Shown piece after piece: positions 51,199 to 60,057 of a stretch of DNA of 64,000 nucleotides (its first letter is position 1; every line of letters starts with the position of its first letter). The notes under the pieces are model-generated. The model had not been told where the DNA came from. It searched no databases and saw only the letters and a program-made list of their open reading frames with translations. The translations under genes were made by a program, and so were the position numbers. Source of the DNA: SAR116 cluster bacterium AG-337-N21 (GTDB taxonomy: Bacteria > Pseudomonadota > Alphaproteobacteria > Puniceispirillales > Marisalimonadaceae); contig QBZZ01000004.1 in the NCBI GenBank assembly GCA_003282145.1, forward strand, positions 45,817-109,816. Reading direction: 5' to 3'.

Positions 51199-51762
51199 AT
51201 GAATTTTATATTATTTGGACCTCCAGGTGCTGGAAAAGGTACACAAGCCAAAATGTTAATAGACAAGTTCAGTATAGTTCAAATTTCTACAGGCGATATG
51301 TTAAGAGATGAAGTTAAGTCTCAGTCCGACTTAGGTAAAAGTGCTAAATCTATAATGGACCGTGGAGATTTAGTGTCAGATAACATAATAATTGCCATGA
51401 TTAAAAAAAGAATACAAATGTCAGATTGTAATAATGGGTTTATATTGGATGGTTTTCCTAGAACTTTAAATCAGGCAATAGAATTAGACGGTTTATTAGA
51501 AGATTTAAAGATTAAAATAGATAATGTTATACAAATTGAAGTTGACGAAAACTTTTTATTAGAAAGAATAAATAAAAGAGCATTAGAAAATGAAAGTATT
51601 AGAAATGATGATAACTCTTCAATTTTAGAAAATCGAATAATAGTTTACAAAAAAGATACTATGCCAGTAATAGATTATTATAAAAGTTTAAAAAAACTTA
51701 ATATAATAAATGGAATGCAAAGTATAGAAAAGGTATCTCAAGATATTCTCAACATTTTGTGA
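51199..51762 (+). CDS. adk: Adenylate kinase (short-lid form)
   Basis: 187 residues. P loop GPPGAGKGTQAK, NMP-binding region ISTGDMLRDEV, GFILDGFPRTLNQA and the R-rich LID. The LID here is a short loop (RINKRALENESIRND) without the extended insert or zinc cysteines, as in many alphaproteobacterial enzymes. It makes ADP from ATP and AMP. It has zero gap to secY and is 76 bp from the promoter-bearing gap before rpsM. Confidence 0.96.
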   Translation: MNFILFGPPGAGKGTQAKMLIDKFSIVQISTGDMLRDEVKSQSDLGKSAKSIMDRGDLVSDNIIIAMIKKRIQMSDCNNGFILDGFPRTLNQAIELDGLLEDLKIKIDNVIQIEVDENFLLERINKRALENESIRNDDNSSILENRIIVYKKDTMPVIDYYKSLKKLNIINGMQSIEKVSQDILNIL

Positions 51763-51775
51763 TGATACAAAAATG

Positions 51776-51803
51776 TTGACTGTGTCTTTGTAAAGATTAC
51801 AAT
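51776..51803 (+). promoter_or_regulatory. Candidate promoter for the rpsM-rpsK-rpoA-rplQ unit
   Basis: TTGACT (51776-51781) and TACAAT (51798-51803) are 16 bases apart, about 56 bases before the rpsM GTG. This suggests that the alpha operon is also transcribed on its own. Confidence 0.6.
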
Positions 51804-51858
51804 CCTGGATTTGTTTGGTTTAAATAGATCCTAAATTTTGGTAAAAAAGGAGAAATCA

Positions 51859-52227
51859 GTGGCAAGAATTGCAGGAGTAAATGTACCAACTAACAAGCGG
51901 GTTCATATTGCACTAACTTACGTTCATGGAATAGGATATACGGGCTCAAAAAATATTTGTAAAAAAGTGGGAATAACTGAAGATAAAAGAATTAATAATT
52001 TATCTGAAGATGAACTTATCAAAATTCGAGATATTATTGACGCTGATTACCTTGTTGAAGGTGATTTAAGAAGGAAAACCTCCATGGATATAAAAAGGTA
52101 TTTAGATTTAGGTTGTTTAAGGGGCTTAAGACATAGAAAAAATTTGCCAGTCAGAGGTCAAAGAACTCATACAAATGCTAGAACTAGAAAAGGTCCCGCA
52201 AAGGCAATTGCAGGTAAAAAGAAGTAA
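51859..52227 (+). CDS. rpsM: Ribosomal protein S13
   Basis: 122 residues from GTG at 51859, selected because AAGGAG at 51847-51852 precedes it and the protein then begins with the family [14 protein letters not shown]. An earlier TTG (51838) would add seven residues. The C-terminal tail [15 protein letters not shown] is intact. No rpmJ (L36) gene lies between adk and rpsM. Confidence 0.97.
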   Translation: MARIAGVNVPTNKRVHIALTYVHGIGYTGSKNICKKVGITEDKRINNLSEDELIKIRDIIDADYLVEGDLRRKTSMDIKRYLDLGCLRGLRHRKNLPVRGQRTHTNARTRKGPAKAIAGKKK

Positions 52228-52251
52228 TCCTTATAAGGAGATTTAAATATT

Positions 52252-52647
52252 ATGGTTAAACAACCTATTCAAACAAGAATACGACGTAAAGAAAAAAAGA
52301 ATGTTACTAATGCTGTAGCTCATGTCAATTCGTCATTTAATAATACGGTCGTTACAATAACGGACATTCAAGGAAATGCTATTTCATGGTCTTCATCAGG
52401 AAGTATGGGTTTTAAAGGATCTAGAAAATCTACTCCGTATGCCGCTCAACTGGCTGCAGAAGATGCTGGTAAAAAAGCTTCAGAACACGGTGTAAAAACA
52501 GTTGATATTCAAGTACAAGGTCCTGGCTCTGGAAGAGAATCTGCTTTAAGAGCTCTTCAAACCATTGGATTTCAAGTTAACTCGATAAGAGATGTTACAC
52601 CTATACCACATAATGGTTGTAGACCAAAAAAAAGAAGAAGAGTTTAG
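52252..52647 (+). CDS. rpsK: Ribosomal protein S11
   Basis: 131 residues with [33 protein letters not shown] and the closing [15 protein letters not shown]. It forms the 30S platform near the E site. It lies 24 bases after rpsM. Confidence 0.98.
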   Translation: MVKQPIQTRIRRKEKKNVTNAVAHVNSSFNNTVVTITDIQGNAISWSSSGSMGFKGSRKSTPYAAQLAAEDAGKKASEHGVKTVDIQVQGPGSGRESALRALQTIGFQVNSIRDVTPIPHNGCRPKKRRRV

Positions 52648-52702
52648 ACAATTTATTTAAAACAATTACCAAAACTAAGTTTTTTATTTATAGAGAGTAA
52701 TC

Positions 52703-53719
52703 ATGATCGAAAAGAATTGGAAAGAAATAATAAAGCCTTCTAAGCTAGAAGTTAGAAATGAGAAGAATCCTGAATACACTTCAAGTATAGTTGCAGAACC
52801 TCTTGAGAGAGGTTATGGAGTGACCATTGGAAATGCCCTTAGACGAATATTATTATCATCTCTCCAAGGAACAGCTATTACTTCAATACAAGTTCAAGGT
52901 GTACTTCATGAGTTTTCATCAATACCAGGTGTGAGAGAAGATCTTACTGATATAATATTAAATGTAAAAGGTATAAAGGTCAGAATGGATTTTGATGGAA
53001 TAAAAAAAATTCATTTAAATGTAGATGGACCTTCGACAGTTACTGCAGGCATGATAGAATGTCCACCCGAAGTTGAAATAATGAATAAAGATCATGAAAT
53101 ATGTACTTTAGATCAAGGAGCCAAACTTAATGTAGAGTTTTCTGTAGAAAATGGAAAAGGATATGTGTCTTCCGCAATTAATAGAAAAGAAGACATTCCA
53201 ATCGGTGTTATCCCAATTGATGCAATTTTTAGCCCTGTAGTGCAAGTTTCATATAATGTAGATAATGCTCGTGTTGGTCAACAGACAGATTATGATAAAC
53301 TCTCTTTAATGGTTACAACTGATGGATCAGTTTCACCAGAAGACGCGGTTGCATTTTCTGCTAGAATTATGCAAGACCAGTTAAATAACTTCATTAATTT
53401 TGAAGAACCTGAAGAAGAGGAGGTTCCAGAAGTTCTTGAAGATTTACCTTTCAATAAGAATCTTCTGCGTAAAGTTGATGAGTTAGAACTTTCAGTTAGA
53501 TCAGCAAATTGTTTAAAAAATGACAATATAGTATATATAGGGGATTTAGTTCAAAGATCAGAACCTGAAATGTTACGAACGCCTAACTTTGGTAGAAAAA
53601 GTTTGAATGAAATAAGAGAGGTGTTAAAAGTAATGGGTTTGGAACTTGGAATGGATGTAGAGAATTGGCCACCCGAGAATATTGAAGATTTGGTTAAAAG
53701 AATCGAAGAACCCTTTTAG
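52703..53719 (+). CDS. rpoA: RNA polymerase alpha subunit
   Basis: 338 residues. The N-terminal dimerisation domain has [23 protein letters not shown]. An acidic linker ([17 protein letters not shown]) joins the C-terminal domain, which has [23 protein letters not shown] and the [12 protein letters not shown] helix that binds UP elements and activators. It is 55 bases after rpsK and 28 before rplQ. Confidence 0.99.
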   Translation: MIEKNWKEIIKPSKLEVRNEKNPEYTSSIVAEPLERGYGVTIGNALRRILLSSLQGTAITSIQVQGVLHEFSSIPGVREDLTDIILNVKGIKVRMDFDGIKKIHLNVDGPSTVTAGMIECPPEVEIMNKDHEICTLDQGAKLNVEFSVENGKGYVSSAINRKEDIPIGVIPIDAIFSPVVQVSYNVDNARVGQQTDYDKLSLMVTTDGSVSPEDAVAFSARIMQDQLNNFINFEEPEEEEVPEVLEDLPFNKNLLRKVDELELSVRSANCLKNDNIVYIGDLVQRSEPEMLRTPNFGRKSLNEIREVLKVMGLELGMDVENWPPENIEDLVKRIEEPF

Positions 53720-53747
53720 CTTTTAAAAACTTCCTTAGGAGACACAG

Positions 53748-54188
53748 ATGAAACATAAAATTAAAGGTAAAAAATTAAATAGAACTTCTTCTCATAGGAA
53801 AGCTTTATTTAAAAACATGGCCCAAGCTATTATTAAGCACGAGCAAATAATAACTACTTTGCCCAAGGCTAAAACAATGAAACCTATTGTAGATAAACTT
53901 ATTACTCTAGCCAAAAAAGGAAGTTTACATGCTAAAAGGCAAGCATATTCAAAGTTGCGAGATGATAAAATAGTAACAAAACTTTTTGGAACCCTTGCTT
54001 CACGGTATGCTGATAGAGCAGGTGGATATACGCGTGTTTTAAAGGCTGGTTATAGGTATGGAGATGCTGCTGCAATGGCTGTTATAGAATTAGTAGACCG
54101 TGACGAAGATGCAAGAGGTTTAGATAGTGGGCCAGTTCAAAACATAACTGAGAGTTCAGACGAACCTAAAGAAGCTGTTGTTAGTTAG
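53748..54188 (+). CDS. rplQ: Ribosomal protein L17
   Basis: 146 residues, [20 protein letters not shown] and [17 protein letters not shown]. An acidic C-terminal tail of about 25 residues follows the fold. It is the last gene of the alpha operon and is followed by a clear terminator. Confidence 0.98.
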   Translation: MKHKIKGKKLNRTSSHRKALFKNMAQAIIKHEQIITTLPKAKTMKPIVDKLITLAKKGSLHAKRQAYSKLRDDKIVTKLFGTLASRYADRAGGYTRVLKAGYRYGDAAAMAVIELVDRDEDARGLDSGPVQNITESSDEPKEAVVS

Positions 54189-54210
54189 TAAAAAAATTAA
54201 ATAAGAACAC

Positions 54211-54243
54211 AAACCGTTCTTTTTCTAGGAACGGTTTTTTTTT
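54211..54243 (+). terminator. Rho-independent terminator after rplQ
   Basis: AAACCGTTC pairs perfectly with GAACGGTTT (9 bp) around a 9-base loop, and the T-rich run TTTTTTTTT follows. It ends the 31-kb expression block and lies 10 bases before the next start codon. Confidence 0.92.
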
Positions 54244-54252
54244 GAGAAAACT

Positions 54253-55107
54253 ATGCATTTTGAAAATTATATTGGAATAGATTGGTCAGGAGACAAAAAT
54301 AATGTTCAAAAAGGTATAAGTGTTTCATTATGTAAAAATGGAGTTGATGCCCCAATAATAATAAAATCGCCAGAAAAGTATTGGTCACGTTTTACCTTAA
54401 TAGATTGGCTAAATAAAATATTAGTAAAAGAAAAATCACTAGTAGGATTTGATTTTGCGTTTTCATATCCATTTTATGATTATTCCTCATATTTTCCTGG
54501 TATCAAAGATAGCCCAACAAATGTCAAAAGTTTATGGTTAATGATTGACATTATAAACCAAGAAAAAGAGAATTTATATGGCGGTGAAATATGGAACCAA
54601 AAACCATACTGTTACTTTTATAACGCTCCAAAATTAAAAGGTAAACTTTATATTACTAGAAGAAGGGTAACAGAAATTTATGCTAAAAATAAAATACATT
54701 CACCCAGTCCAACTTTTAATTGTGTAGGCCCAGGTGCAGTAGGGACAGGCTCTTTGGCAGGAATGAGGATACTTAATTTATTTAATAAGCAAGTAAATAT
54801 ATGGCCTTTTGATAATTATAAAATATTAAATAAAAGTGTTTTTGTAGAAATTTTTCCTACTTATTATTTTAGAATTTCTTCAATTAAACCTGAAAAGAAT
54901 GTTGGGTACACACTTAAAAATATTAATAAAAGTTTGAGTTATTTTAATTCAAAACCACTTGATGAAAATCAAGTAATTGGTGGCCCAGACCAAGATGATG
55001 CAGATGCAATTATTTCTTGTGCAGCCTTAAGATATTTTTCTTCTCAAAAAAATATGTGGAATGTTCCAAATATGTCTAAAAAAGAAGGCTGGATATTTGG
55101 TGTTTAA
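54253..55107 (+). CDS. DUF429-like predicted RNase H-fold protein
   Basis: 284 residues. The N-terminus YIGIDWSGDKN with an early aspartate, the GFDFAFSYP block near residue 70 and QDDADAIISCAALRYF near the C-terminus (acidic triad candidates) match the pattern of the DUF429-type RNase H-like family, whose function is unknown. It starts 10 bases after the rplQ terminator, so it needs its own promoter, or readthrough. The family assignment is by pattern only. Confidence 0.65.
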   Translation: MHFENYIGIDWSGDKNNVQKGISVSLCKNGVDAPIIIKSPEKYWSRFTLIDWLNKILVKEKSLVGFDFAFSYPFYDYSSYFPGIKDSPTNVKSLWLMIDIINQEKENLYGGEIWNQKPYCYFYNAPKLKGKLYITRRRVTEIYAKNKIHSPSPTFNCVGPGAVGTGSLAGMRILNLFNKQVNIWPFDNYKILNKSVFVEIFPTYYFRISSIKPEKNVGYTLKNINKSLSYFNSKPLDENQVIGGPDQDDADAIISCAALRYFSSQKNMWNVPNMSKKEGWIFGV

Positions 55108-55141
55108 ACAATAATTATGATCAAGAATGGAATAATTTAAA

Positions 55142-56146
55142 ATGAGAAATATTAAGATTCCAAAATCAGAAGATGGATCCAGGTTTGATAGATGTTTAAG
55201 AAGATTATTAGGATATATAAATCAATCAGTATTAGAAAAATATTTAAGATTGGGGTTGATTTTGTTAGATAACAAAAAAACAAAATCATCGGTTAAAGTA
55301 AAGTCAGATCAAGTAATATTTTATTCTGATGAAATAAACTTTGAGAAAAAAATTACCAAAGAAAATTGGGACCAAGATACAACAAAATATTATAGAAAAC
55401 TTTATAACAAAATTTTAATCAATGAAACAAAAGAATACATAGCTATAAATAAACCCTCTGGTCTTGCTGTACAGGGTGGTACTTCACAAAAATATCATAT
55501 AGACGGTATGATAAGATATTTGTACAAAGACTCTAATTCTGCTAAACTTGTTCATAGAATTGATAAAGATACTTCAGGATTATTGCTAGTAGCAAAAGAT
55601 CAACAATCAGCTATAAAATTTTCAAATTATTTCAAGCAAAGAAAAATAATTAAAACTTATTTAGCTATTGTATCACCTTGTCCATCAACTGAAATGGGAA
55701 TTATTGACTTACCTATTTATAAAGGGGGTATTAGAGATCGAAAAAAAATGATTGTTAATCATGATAAAGGAAAAAAAGCAATTACTGAATATAAAGTTTT
55801 AGACAAAGTTAGTTCACGGATTGCTTTATTGGCTCTTTATCCAAAGACAGGTCGAACTCATCAGTTAAGAGTTCATTTAGAGTATATAAACACTCCTATT
55901 GTTGGTGATAAAAAGTATACTGGTTCGTTGAATGTCTATCCTACAGCCCATAGATTATTAGAACATGATAGTATTTCGCAAATTAAGTGGGGTCATGAAG
56001 GTATAAAGAATTTACAATTACATGCTTATTCAATTAGAATGCCTTCGAATAATGTAATAGAAGCTGAAGTTTCTGAAGATTTTAAAAAAAATTTAAAATT
56101 TCTTGGTTTACAATTACCAAGAAATATAAATAAAATATTCACTTAA
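55142..56146 (+). CDS. rluC: RluC-type 23S rRNA pseudouridine synthase
   Basis: 334 residues. An N-terminal S4-like RNA-binding domain (about 8-75) is followed by the synthase domain with IAINKPSGLAVQGG, the catalytic aspartate in LVHRIDKDTSGLLLVAK, and the GRTHQLRVHLEYI motif. The order S4 plus RluA-family catalytic domain fits RluC (U955, U2504, U2580) or RluD; the VQGG form favours RluC. It lies 34 bases after the DUF429 gene. Confidence 0.88.
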   Translation: MRNIKIPKSEDGSRFDRCLRRLLGYINQSVLEKYLRLGLILLDNKKTKSSVKVKSDQVIFYSDEINFEKKITKENWDQDTTKYYRKLYNKILINETKEYIAINKPSGLAVQGGTSQKYHIDGMIRYLYKDSNSAKLVHRIDKDTSGLLLVAKDQQSAIKFSNYFKQRKIIKTYLAIVSPCPSTEMGIIDLPIYKGGIRDRKKMIVNHDKGKKAITEYKVLDKVSSRIALLALYPKTGRTHQLRVHLEYINTPIVGDKKYTGSLNVYPTAHRLLEHDSISQIKWGHEGIKNLQLHAYSIRMPSNNVIEAEVSEDFKKNLKFLGLQLPRNINKIFT

Positions 56147-56162
56147 ATCTTGGAGAATTTTA

Positions 56163-56834
56163 TTGTCTGAAAATATAAAATTAGCGTTGTTTGATTATGA
56201 TGGAACAATAGTAGACTCAGCAATTATGATAGTCGAGGGCGCGATTGCAGCGTTTAGAATGTGTGGTTTGCCAGATCCAGATCCAGAAAAAGTAAGAGAA
56301 AATATTGGGAAACCACTTGCTATCGCATTAGATGAATATATGCCACCTGGATATAAGGTAAGACCTGAGCAAATATCTGAAGCATATAGAACATGGTATG
56401 CAGAACAAGGAAGATTAGGGTTACAAAATGAACCACTTTACCCCGGCGTTGTTGATTTATTAAAAGAGCTAAAAACAAATGAGTGGTTAATTGGAATAGC
56501 CACAAATAAGTCACGTATAGGCTTAACTAATGGTTTAGCAAAACATCATTTGTCAGATCTTTTTGATATTACTTTAAGTACAGACGAGAATATTCCTAAA
56601 CCTAACCCAGCTATGGCTATAAAAGCAATGCAAGATTTGGGAGTGCAAAATAAATTTTGTGTAATAATTGGTGATACAATAAATGATATTGGTTTAGGTG
56701 TAAATGCAGGTATAACAAGTATAGGTGTAACTTGGGGGTATAATAGTAGAGAGTTATTAAAAACTGCAGGAGCAACTCATTTGGTCAATAATGCAAATGA
56801 TTTAGGTAAATTAATGAAGACTATTTTTGTTTAA
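56163..56834 (+). CDS. HAD-superfamily phosphatase, phosphoglycolate phosphatase-like
   Basis: 223 residues beginning at TTG (56163) with a GGAG site. Motif I LFDYDGTIVDS holds the nucleophile D11 and acid D13. Motif II is IATNKSR, and motif III/IV is KPNPA with GDTINDIGLG. An alpha-helical cap (about 18-90) fits subfamily I HADs such as Gph. The substrate is not certain. It lies between rluC and ATP12 in a tight unit, and in other alphaproteobacteria an HAD-IA gene often stands in this place. Confidence 0.88.
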   Translation: MSENIKLALFDYDGTIVDSAIMIVEGAIAAFRMCGLPDPDPEKVRENIGKPLAIALDEYMPPGYKVRPEQISEAYRTWYAEQGRLGLQNEPLYPGVVDLLKELKTNEWLIGIATNKSRIGLTNGLAKHHLSDLFDITLSTDENIPKPNPAMAIKAMQDLGVQNKFCVIIGDTINDIGLGVNAGITSIGVTWGYNSRELLKTAGATHLVNNANDLGKLMKTIFV

Positions 56835-56835
56835 A

Positions 56836-57534
56836 ATGAAAAAGTTTTGGAAAACTGTTAAAGTAAAAAAAAAATCTTGTAATTCTTATGAAATTTTATT
56901 AGATGAAAATGTTCTTACAACGCCTATGAAAAAAGAATTAACAATACTAAATTCAAAAATAGCTGAAGAAATACATAAGGAGTGGAACCAAGATACAAAT
57001 GTTTTAGATACGGATGTCATGATTTTTTATGGAATTATTTCTACATCTATTGATAAAATTATAAATAATAGAATGTCATATATTAATGATATTCTAAATT
57101 TTATTGATACTGATCTAGTTTGCTATAGAGCAGAAGAACCTATTGATCTGGTCAAATTGCAAAGTAAAAATTGGGATCCAATTTTGTTGAAAGTTGAAAA
57201 ATATATTAATAATAAAATAGATGTTTTTAGAGGGATAATGCCTTCAAAACAAAAAAAAGAAATTAAGTTTAAAATCACTAAATTTTTAAATAAATTTTCT
57301 GATTTAGAAATTATAGTTTTGCATAGAATTACAAACATAACTGGATCTGTATTTTTATCATTATGCATATTAAATAATGATGTAATTAAAGAAAAAGCCT
57401 TTGAATTATCATATTTAGATGAATTATGGCAGGCTGAAAATTGGGGTTATGAAGAAGAAGCTTCTAATAACAGAGATAAGATTAATTTTGAGTTAAATAG
57501 AACAATGTATTTTTTAGACTGCCTTAGGTCGTAA
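56836..57534 (+). CDS. ATP12-family F1-ATPase assembly chaperone
   Basis: 232 residues from the ATG at 56836; a TTG at 56827 would overlap the HAD stop. Family blocks are FWKTVKVKK, the NxLxTPxKxxL-like VLTTPMKKELTI, EWNQDT and CYRAEEPIDLVKLQ then LQSKNWDPIL. ATP12 helps the alpha subunit assemble into F1 ATP synthase and, in bacteria, occurs mainly in Alphaproteobacteria, in keeping with the rest of the window. Confidence 0.88.
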   Translation: MKKFWKTVKVKKKSCNSYEILLDENVLTTPMKKELTILNSKIAEEIHKEWNQDTNVLDTDVMIFYGIISTSIDKIINNRMSYINDILNFIDTDLVCYRAEEPIDLVKLQSKNWDPILLKVEKYINNKIDVFRGIMPSKQKKEIKFKITKFLNKFSDLEIIVLHRITNITGSVFLSLCILNNDVIKEKAFELSYLDELWQAENWGYEEEASNNRDKINFELNRTMYFLDCLRS

Positions 57535-57573
57535 TGTCCATTAATAGTAAATTTTGCATATAATGACTCCTAA

Positions 57574-57930
57574 ATGAGTGTAGATTATTATTTTAAATAT
57601 TTAAATGCACAAAATAGGGTGTTATTGGAAGAATATAGAAAATCTATACAAAATCAAATGTGGGCAACCTCCATAATATTGGCGCTTACAATAATAGATA
57701 ATATTTTGTCAGATGACAATAATTTAGACTATATTGATGGACTAGATATAAATCATTTTAAAAATTCTAAAGATTTTAATTGGCTAAGATTAAGAAGAAA
57801 CCAGATACTACATTATGAAGGGCCAAAAGAAGGTTTTTTTGAAAGTAAAGATAGTATCAATGTCTTGAAAATGGATAGTTTAAGAGCTAATAAAATATTA
57901 AAGAAATGTTTTTCCGAATTTTTTAAGTAA
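57574..57930 (+). CDS. Small HEPN-like protein of unknown function
   Basis: 118 residues, mostly helical by eye. I do not recognise a named family. The central motif LRRNQILHYEG contains R75 and H80 in the R-x4-H arrangement of HEPN-domain RNases, and the NQ-x-LHYE region fits the characteristic helix. No partner nucleotidyltransferase gene is next to it. It is 39 bases after ATP12 and convergent with lipB (6-base gap). The HEPN label is a suggestion from the motif. Confidence 0.6.
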   Translation: MSVDYYFKYLNAQNRVLLEEYRKSIQNQMWATSIILALTIIDNILSDDNNLDYIDGLDINHFKNSKDFNWLRLRRNQILHYEGPKEGFFESKDSINVLKMDSLRANKILKKCFSEFFK

Positions 57931-57936
57931 CTTTAT

Positions 57937-58587
57937 TCACTTTATGCAAAATGAACCATATTTACCAAAAATTTTTTCAAAATACTTCTTTAAACTATTA
58001 TCTAATTCATTAAATGAAACCTTTTTATTTAATTTATATAGGCTAGTTATCCCACTATCTTTAATTCCACATGGTACTATGTTTTTAAATTCTTCTAGAT
58101 TAGGATTTAGATTTATAGAAATGCCGTGATAAGTGATCCAACTAGAAATGCGAATGCCTAATGCCGCAATTTTATCAAATCTATTGTTTGTATTTACCCA
58201 GACACCCGGCTGATTTGTTATTCTAACACCTTCTATATTGAAATCACTTATTGTTAAGATTATCAATTCTTCAAGAGCATACACATAAGCCTTTACATCT
58301 GGGAATCTGTTTTTTAGACTAAGCATCAAATAAACAATTCGTTGACCTGGACCGTGCCATGTCCATTGTCCTCCTCTTCCAGTACGACGAATCTCTACTT
58401 TATTATTTATCAAATCATCATCTTTTGCTGATGTTCCGGCTGTGTATATAGATTTGTGCTCTAAAAGCCAAACTAATTCTTTCTCAGAGTTTCTTTTTAT
58501 ATTTAAAACTCTCTTTTCCATTTCTGAGATGGCAAAATCATAATCTATCAACTCATTCGATATTTTCCATTCAACAGTCTGTGTCAA
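57937..58587 (-). CDS. lipB: LipB, lipoyl(octanoyl) transferase
   Basis: 216 residues. LVWLLEHKSIYTAGTSAKD, then RRTGRGGQWTWHGPGQRIVYLMLSL in two halves, contains the conserved HGPGQ. The catalytic lysine lies in FDKIAALGIRI and the acyl-accepting cysteine in VPCGIKDSG. It moves octanoyl groups from ACP to lipoyl domains. It stands upstream of the tRNA-Leu, transcribed away from it. Confidence 0.94.
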   Translation of the reverse strand: MTQTVEWKISNELIDYDFAISEMEKRVLNIKRNSEKELVWLLEHKSIYTAGTSAKDDDLINNKVEIRRTGRGGQWTWHGPGQRIVYLMLSLKNRFPDVKAYVYALEELIILTISDFNIEGVRITNQPGVWVNTNNRFDKIAALGIRISSWITYHGISINLNPNLEEFKNIVPCGIKDSGITSLYKLNKKVSFNELDNSLKKYFEKIFGKYGSFCIK

Positions 58588-58678
58588 TTTATTAATCCTA
58601 ATCTTATCATTTGCTAATATATTATTTAAGTTGCATTATACAAATTGTTTTGTTATCGCAAACATGATCTTTTTATAT

Positions 58679-58765
58679 GCGGCTGTGGCGGAACTGGTAG
58701 ACGCGCAGCGTTGAGGTCGCTGTGGGATAAAACCCGTGGAAGTTCGAGTCTTCTCAGCCGCACCA
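58679..58765 (+). tRNA. tRNA-Leu (anticodon GAG), integration target
   Basis: 87-nt class II tRNA with encoded CCA. Acceptor stem GCGGCTG/CAGCCGC, anticodon loop TTGAGGT, long variable arm. Its last 16 bases (58750-58765) are part of the 79-bp inverted repeat that begins the integrated element. Confidence 0.96.
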
Positions 58766-58828
58766 TATCTCATACTAACCAATTGAAATGTAAGCACTTT
58801 TTGTGTAATTGGCAACTGGTGTGAAAGA
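58750..58828 (+). repeat. 79-bp attachment-type repeat, left copy (inverted partner at 59979)
   Basis: Perfect inverted match to 59979-60057. It starts inside the tRNA-Leu 3' end and continues 63 bases into the element, ending 2 bases before the integrase ATG. It holds CCAATT...AATTGG (58778-58812 region), a possible core-site dyad. A weak promoter-like TTGAAA (58783-58788) with TAATTG 17 bases on could let either orientation of the integrase be read. Confidence 0.95.
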
Positions 58829-58830
58829 AA

Positions 58831-59973
58831 ATGAGAAATAAATGTGTCGCAAATCATGTGATGAAAAGAGAAAATCAGTTTTATTATGTTCGTCATATAC
58901 CTTCTGACTTAACCCATCATTATTCAGTTCAAAGAATTTGTTTTAGCTTGAAAACTAAGTCTGATTCAACTGCAGTCAGGTTCTCTAAATCAATTACTCA
59001 AAGATTAGATGATTATTGGTTTGGTATACGTTTGAAGAATATGAATGTACCTGCAGGAGATAAGATTAAACTAGCTGGTGCTATAAATGATGATAATACT
59101 CCAAAGATATCTGATGCTTTAGATTTGTATCTAAGACTAAAGGGTGTTGGAAAAGATAAAGTGTTTTTTAGAACTGCTAACAGAAACATTAGATATGTGA
59201 TTAAAGTTTTAGGGAATAAGTCATTAAAATCATATTCATCATCTGATGGTAAGAAGTTTCGTGATTGGTTATTAGAAGAAGGGATGAGTGTAAATACTGT
59301 TAAGAGAGTATTTTCATCTATTAGGTCTATAATCAATATAGCTATAAGTGAATATGGATTAGATTGTTCAAATGGATTTGCTAGGACTTACTTTCCAAAT
59401 GATAATATTGTTAATATCCGTAAACCTTTACCTATAGATAAAATAGAATTAGTGCATAAGTTATGTAAAGAATATGATGATGATTTAAGATGGTTAGTAG
59501 CATTACTAAGTGATACTGGAATGAGATTAAGTGAGGGGGTTGGTTTACTTAAATCAGATATAAACCTTGATTGTGAGATACCTCATATCAATTTAGTTCC
59601 TCATCCTTGGAGACGTTTAAAGACAAAAGGAAGTCAGAGATGTATACCACTCGTAGGAGCATCACTCTGGGCTTGTGAGAGAATCTTAGAGCATAACAAT
59701 GATAGTTTATATGCCTTTCCTAGATATACTTCCGTAAGTATATGCAATGCAAATAGTGCTAGTGCTTCTCTTAACAAATGGATGAAAGAGAAACTGTCTG
59801 ATAACTATGTAATTCATGGGTTTAGACATAGTATGCGTGACCGTTTAAGAGCCATAGAATGTCCAAGCGATATAATAGATAAGATTGGTGGTTGGATAAC
59901 TGCAGGAGTAGGACAATCTTATGGTCAAGGCTTTCCTTTAGAAGTTATTAGTAAATGGATGAATAAGATTTAG
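58831..59973 (+). CDS. Tyrosine recombinase (phage-type integrase)
   Basis: 380 residues. The N-terminus (FYYVRHIPSDL...FSLKTKSDSTAVRFSKS) is of the phage-integrase arm/DUF6538-like kind. A SAM-like core-binding domain lies at about 94-180. The catalytic domain has all residues: R232 in DTGMRLSEG, K264/K266 in RRLKTKGSQR, H329 and R332 in HGFRH, W355 (GGW) and the nucleophile Y364 in GQSYGQG. It appears complete and active. It is bracketed at 2 and 5 bases by inverted copies of the attachment-type repeat. Confidence 0.95.
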   Translation: MRNKCVANHVMKRENQFYYVRHIPSDLTHHYSVQRICFSLKTKSDSTAVRFSKSITQRLDDYWFGIRLKNMNVPAGDKIKLAGAINDDNTPKISDALDLYLRLKGVGKDKVFFRTANRNIRYVIKVLGNKSLKSYSSSDGKKFRDWLLEEGMSVNTVKRVFSSIRSIINIAISEYGLDCSNGFARTYFPNDNIVNIRKPLPIDKIELVHKLCKEYDDDLRWLVALLSDTGMRLSEGVGLLKSDINLDCEIPHINLVPHPWRRLKTKGSQRCIPLVGASLWACERILEHNNDSLYAFPRYTSVSICNANSASASLNKWMKEKLSDNYVIHGFRHSMRDRLRAIECPSDIIDKIGGWITAGVGQSYGQGFPLEVISKWMNKI

Positions 59974-59978
59974 TACAG

Positions 59979-60057
59979 TCTTTCACACCAGTTGCCAATT
60001 ACACAAAAAGTGCTTACATTTCAATTGGTTAGTATGAGATATGGTGCGGCTGAGAAG
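59979..60057 (-). repeat. 79-bp attachment-type repeat, right copy (inverted)
   Basis: Begins 5 bases after the integrase stop codon and reads, on the minus strand, exactly as 58750-58828, including 16 bases of tRNA-Leu 3' end. Identity stops sharply at both edges: 60058 differs from the tRNA, and 59978 differs from the integrase side. Confidence 0.95.

Noticed and set aside
58636..58896. 86-residue minus-strand frame containing KTRTSTGF
   Set aside because: It runs antisense across tRNA-Leu. Such phrases are typical false translations of tRNA-Leu/Ser genes.
58750..60057. Inverted repeat as a whole-genome-amplification chimera
   Set aside because: A chimeric junction would continue as an inverted copy to the end of the fragment. 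Here identity ends sharply at both sides after 79 bp and new sequence follows, so a biological repeat is more likely, though not proved.
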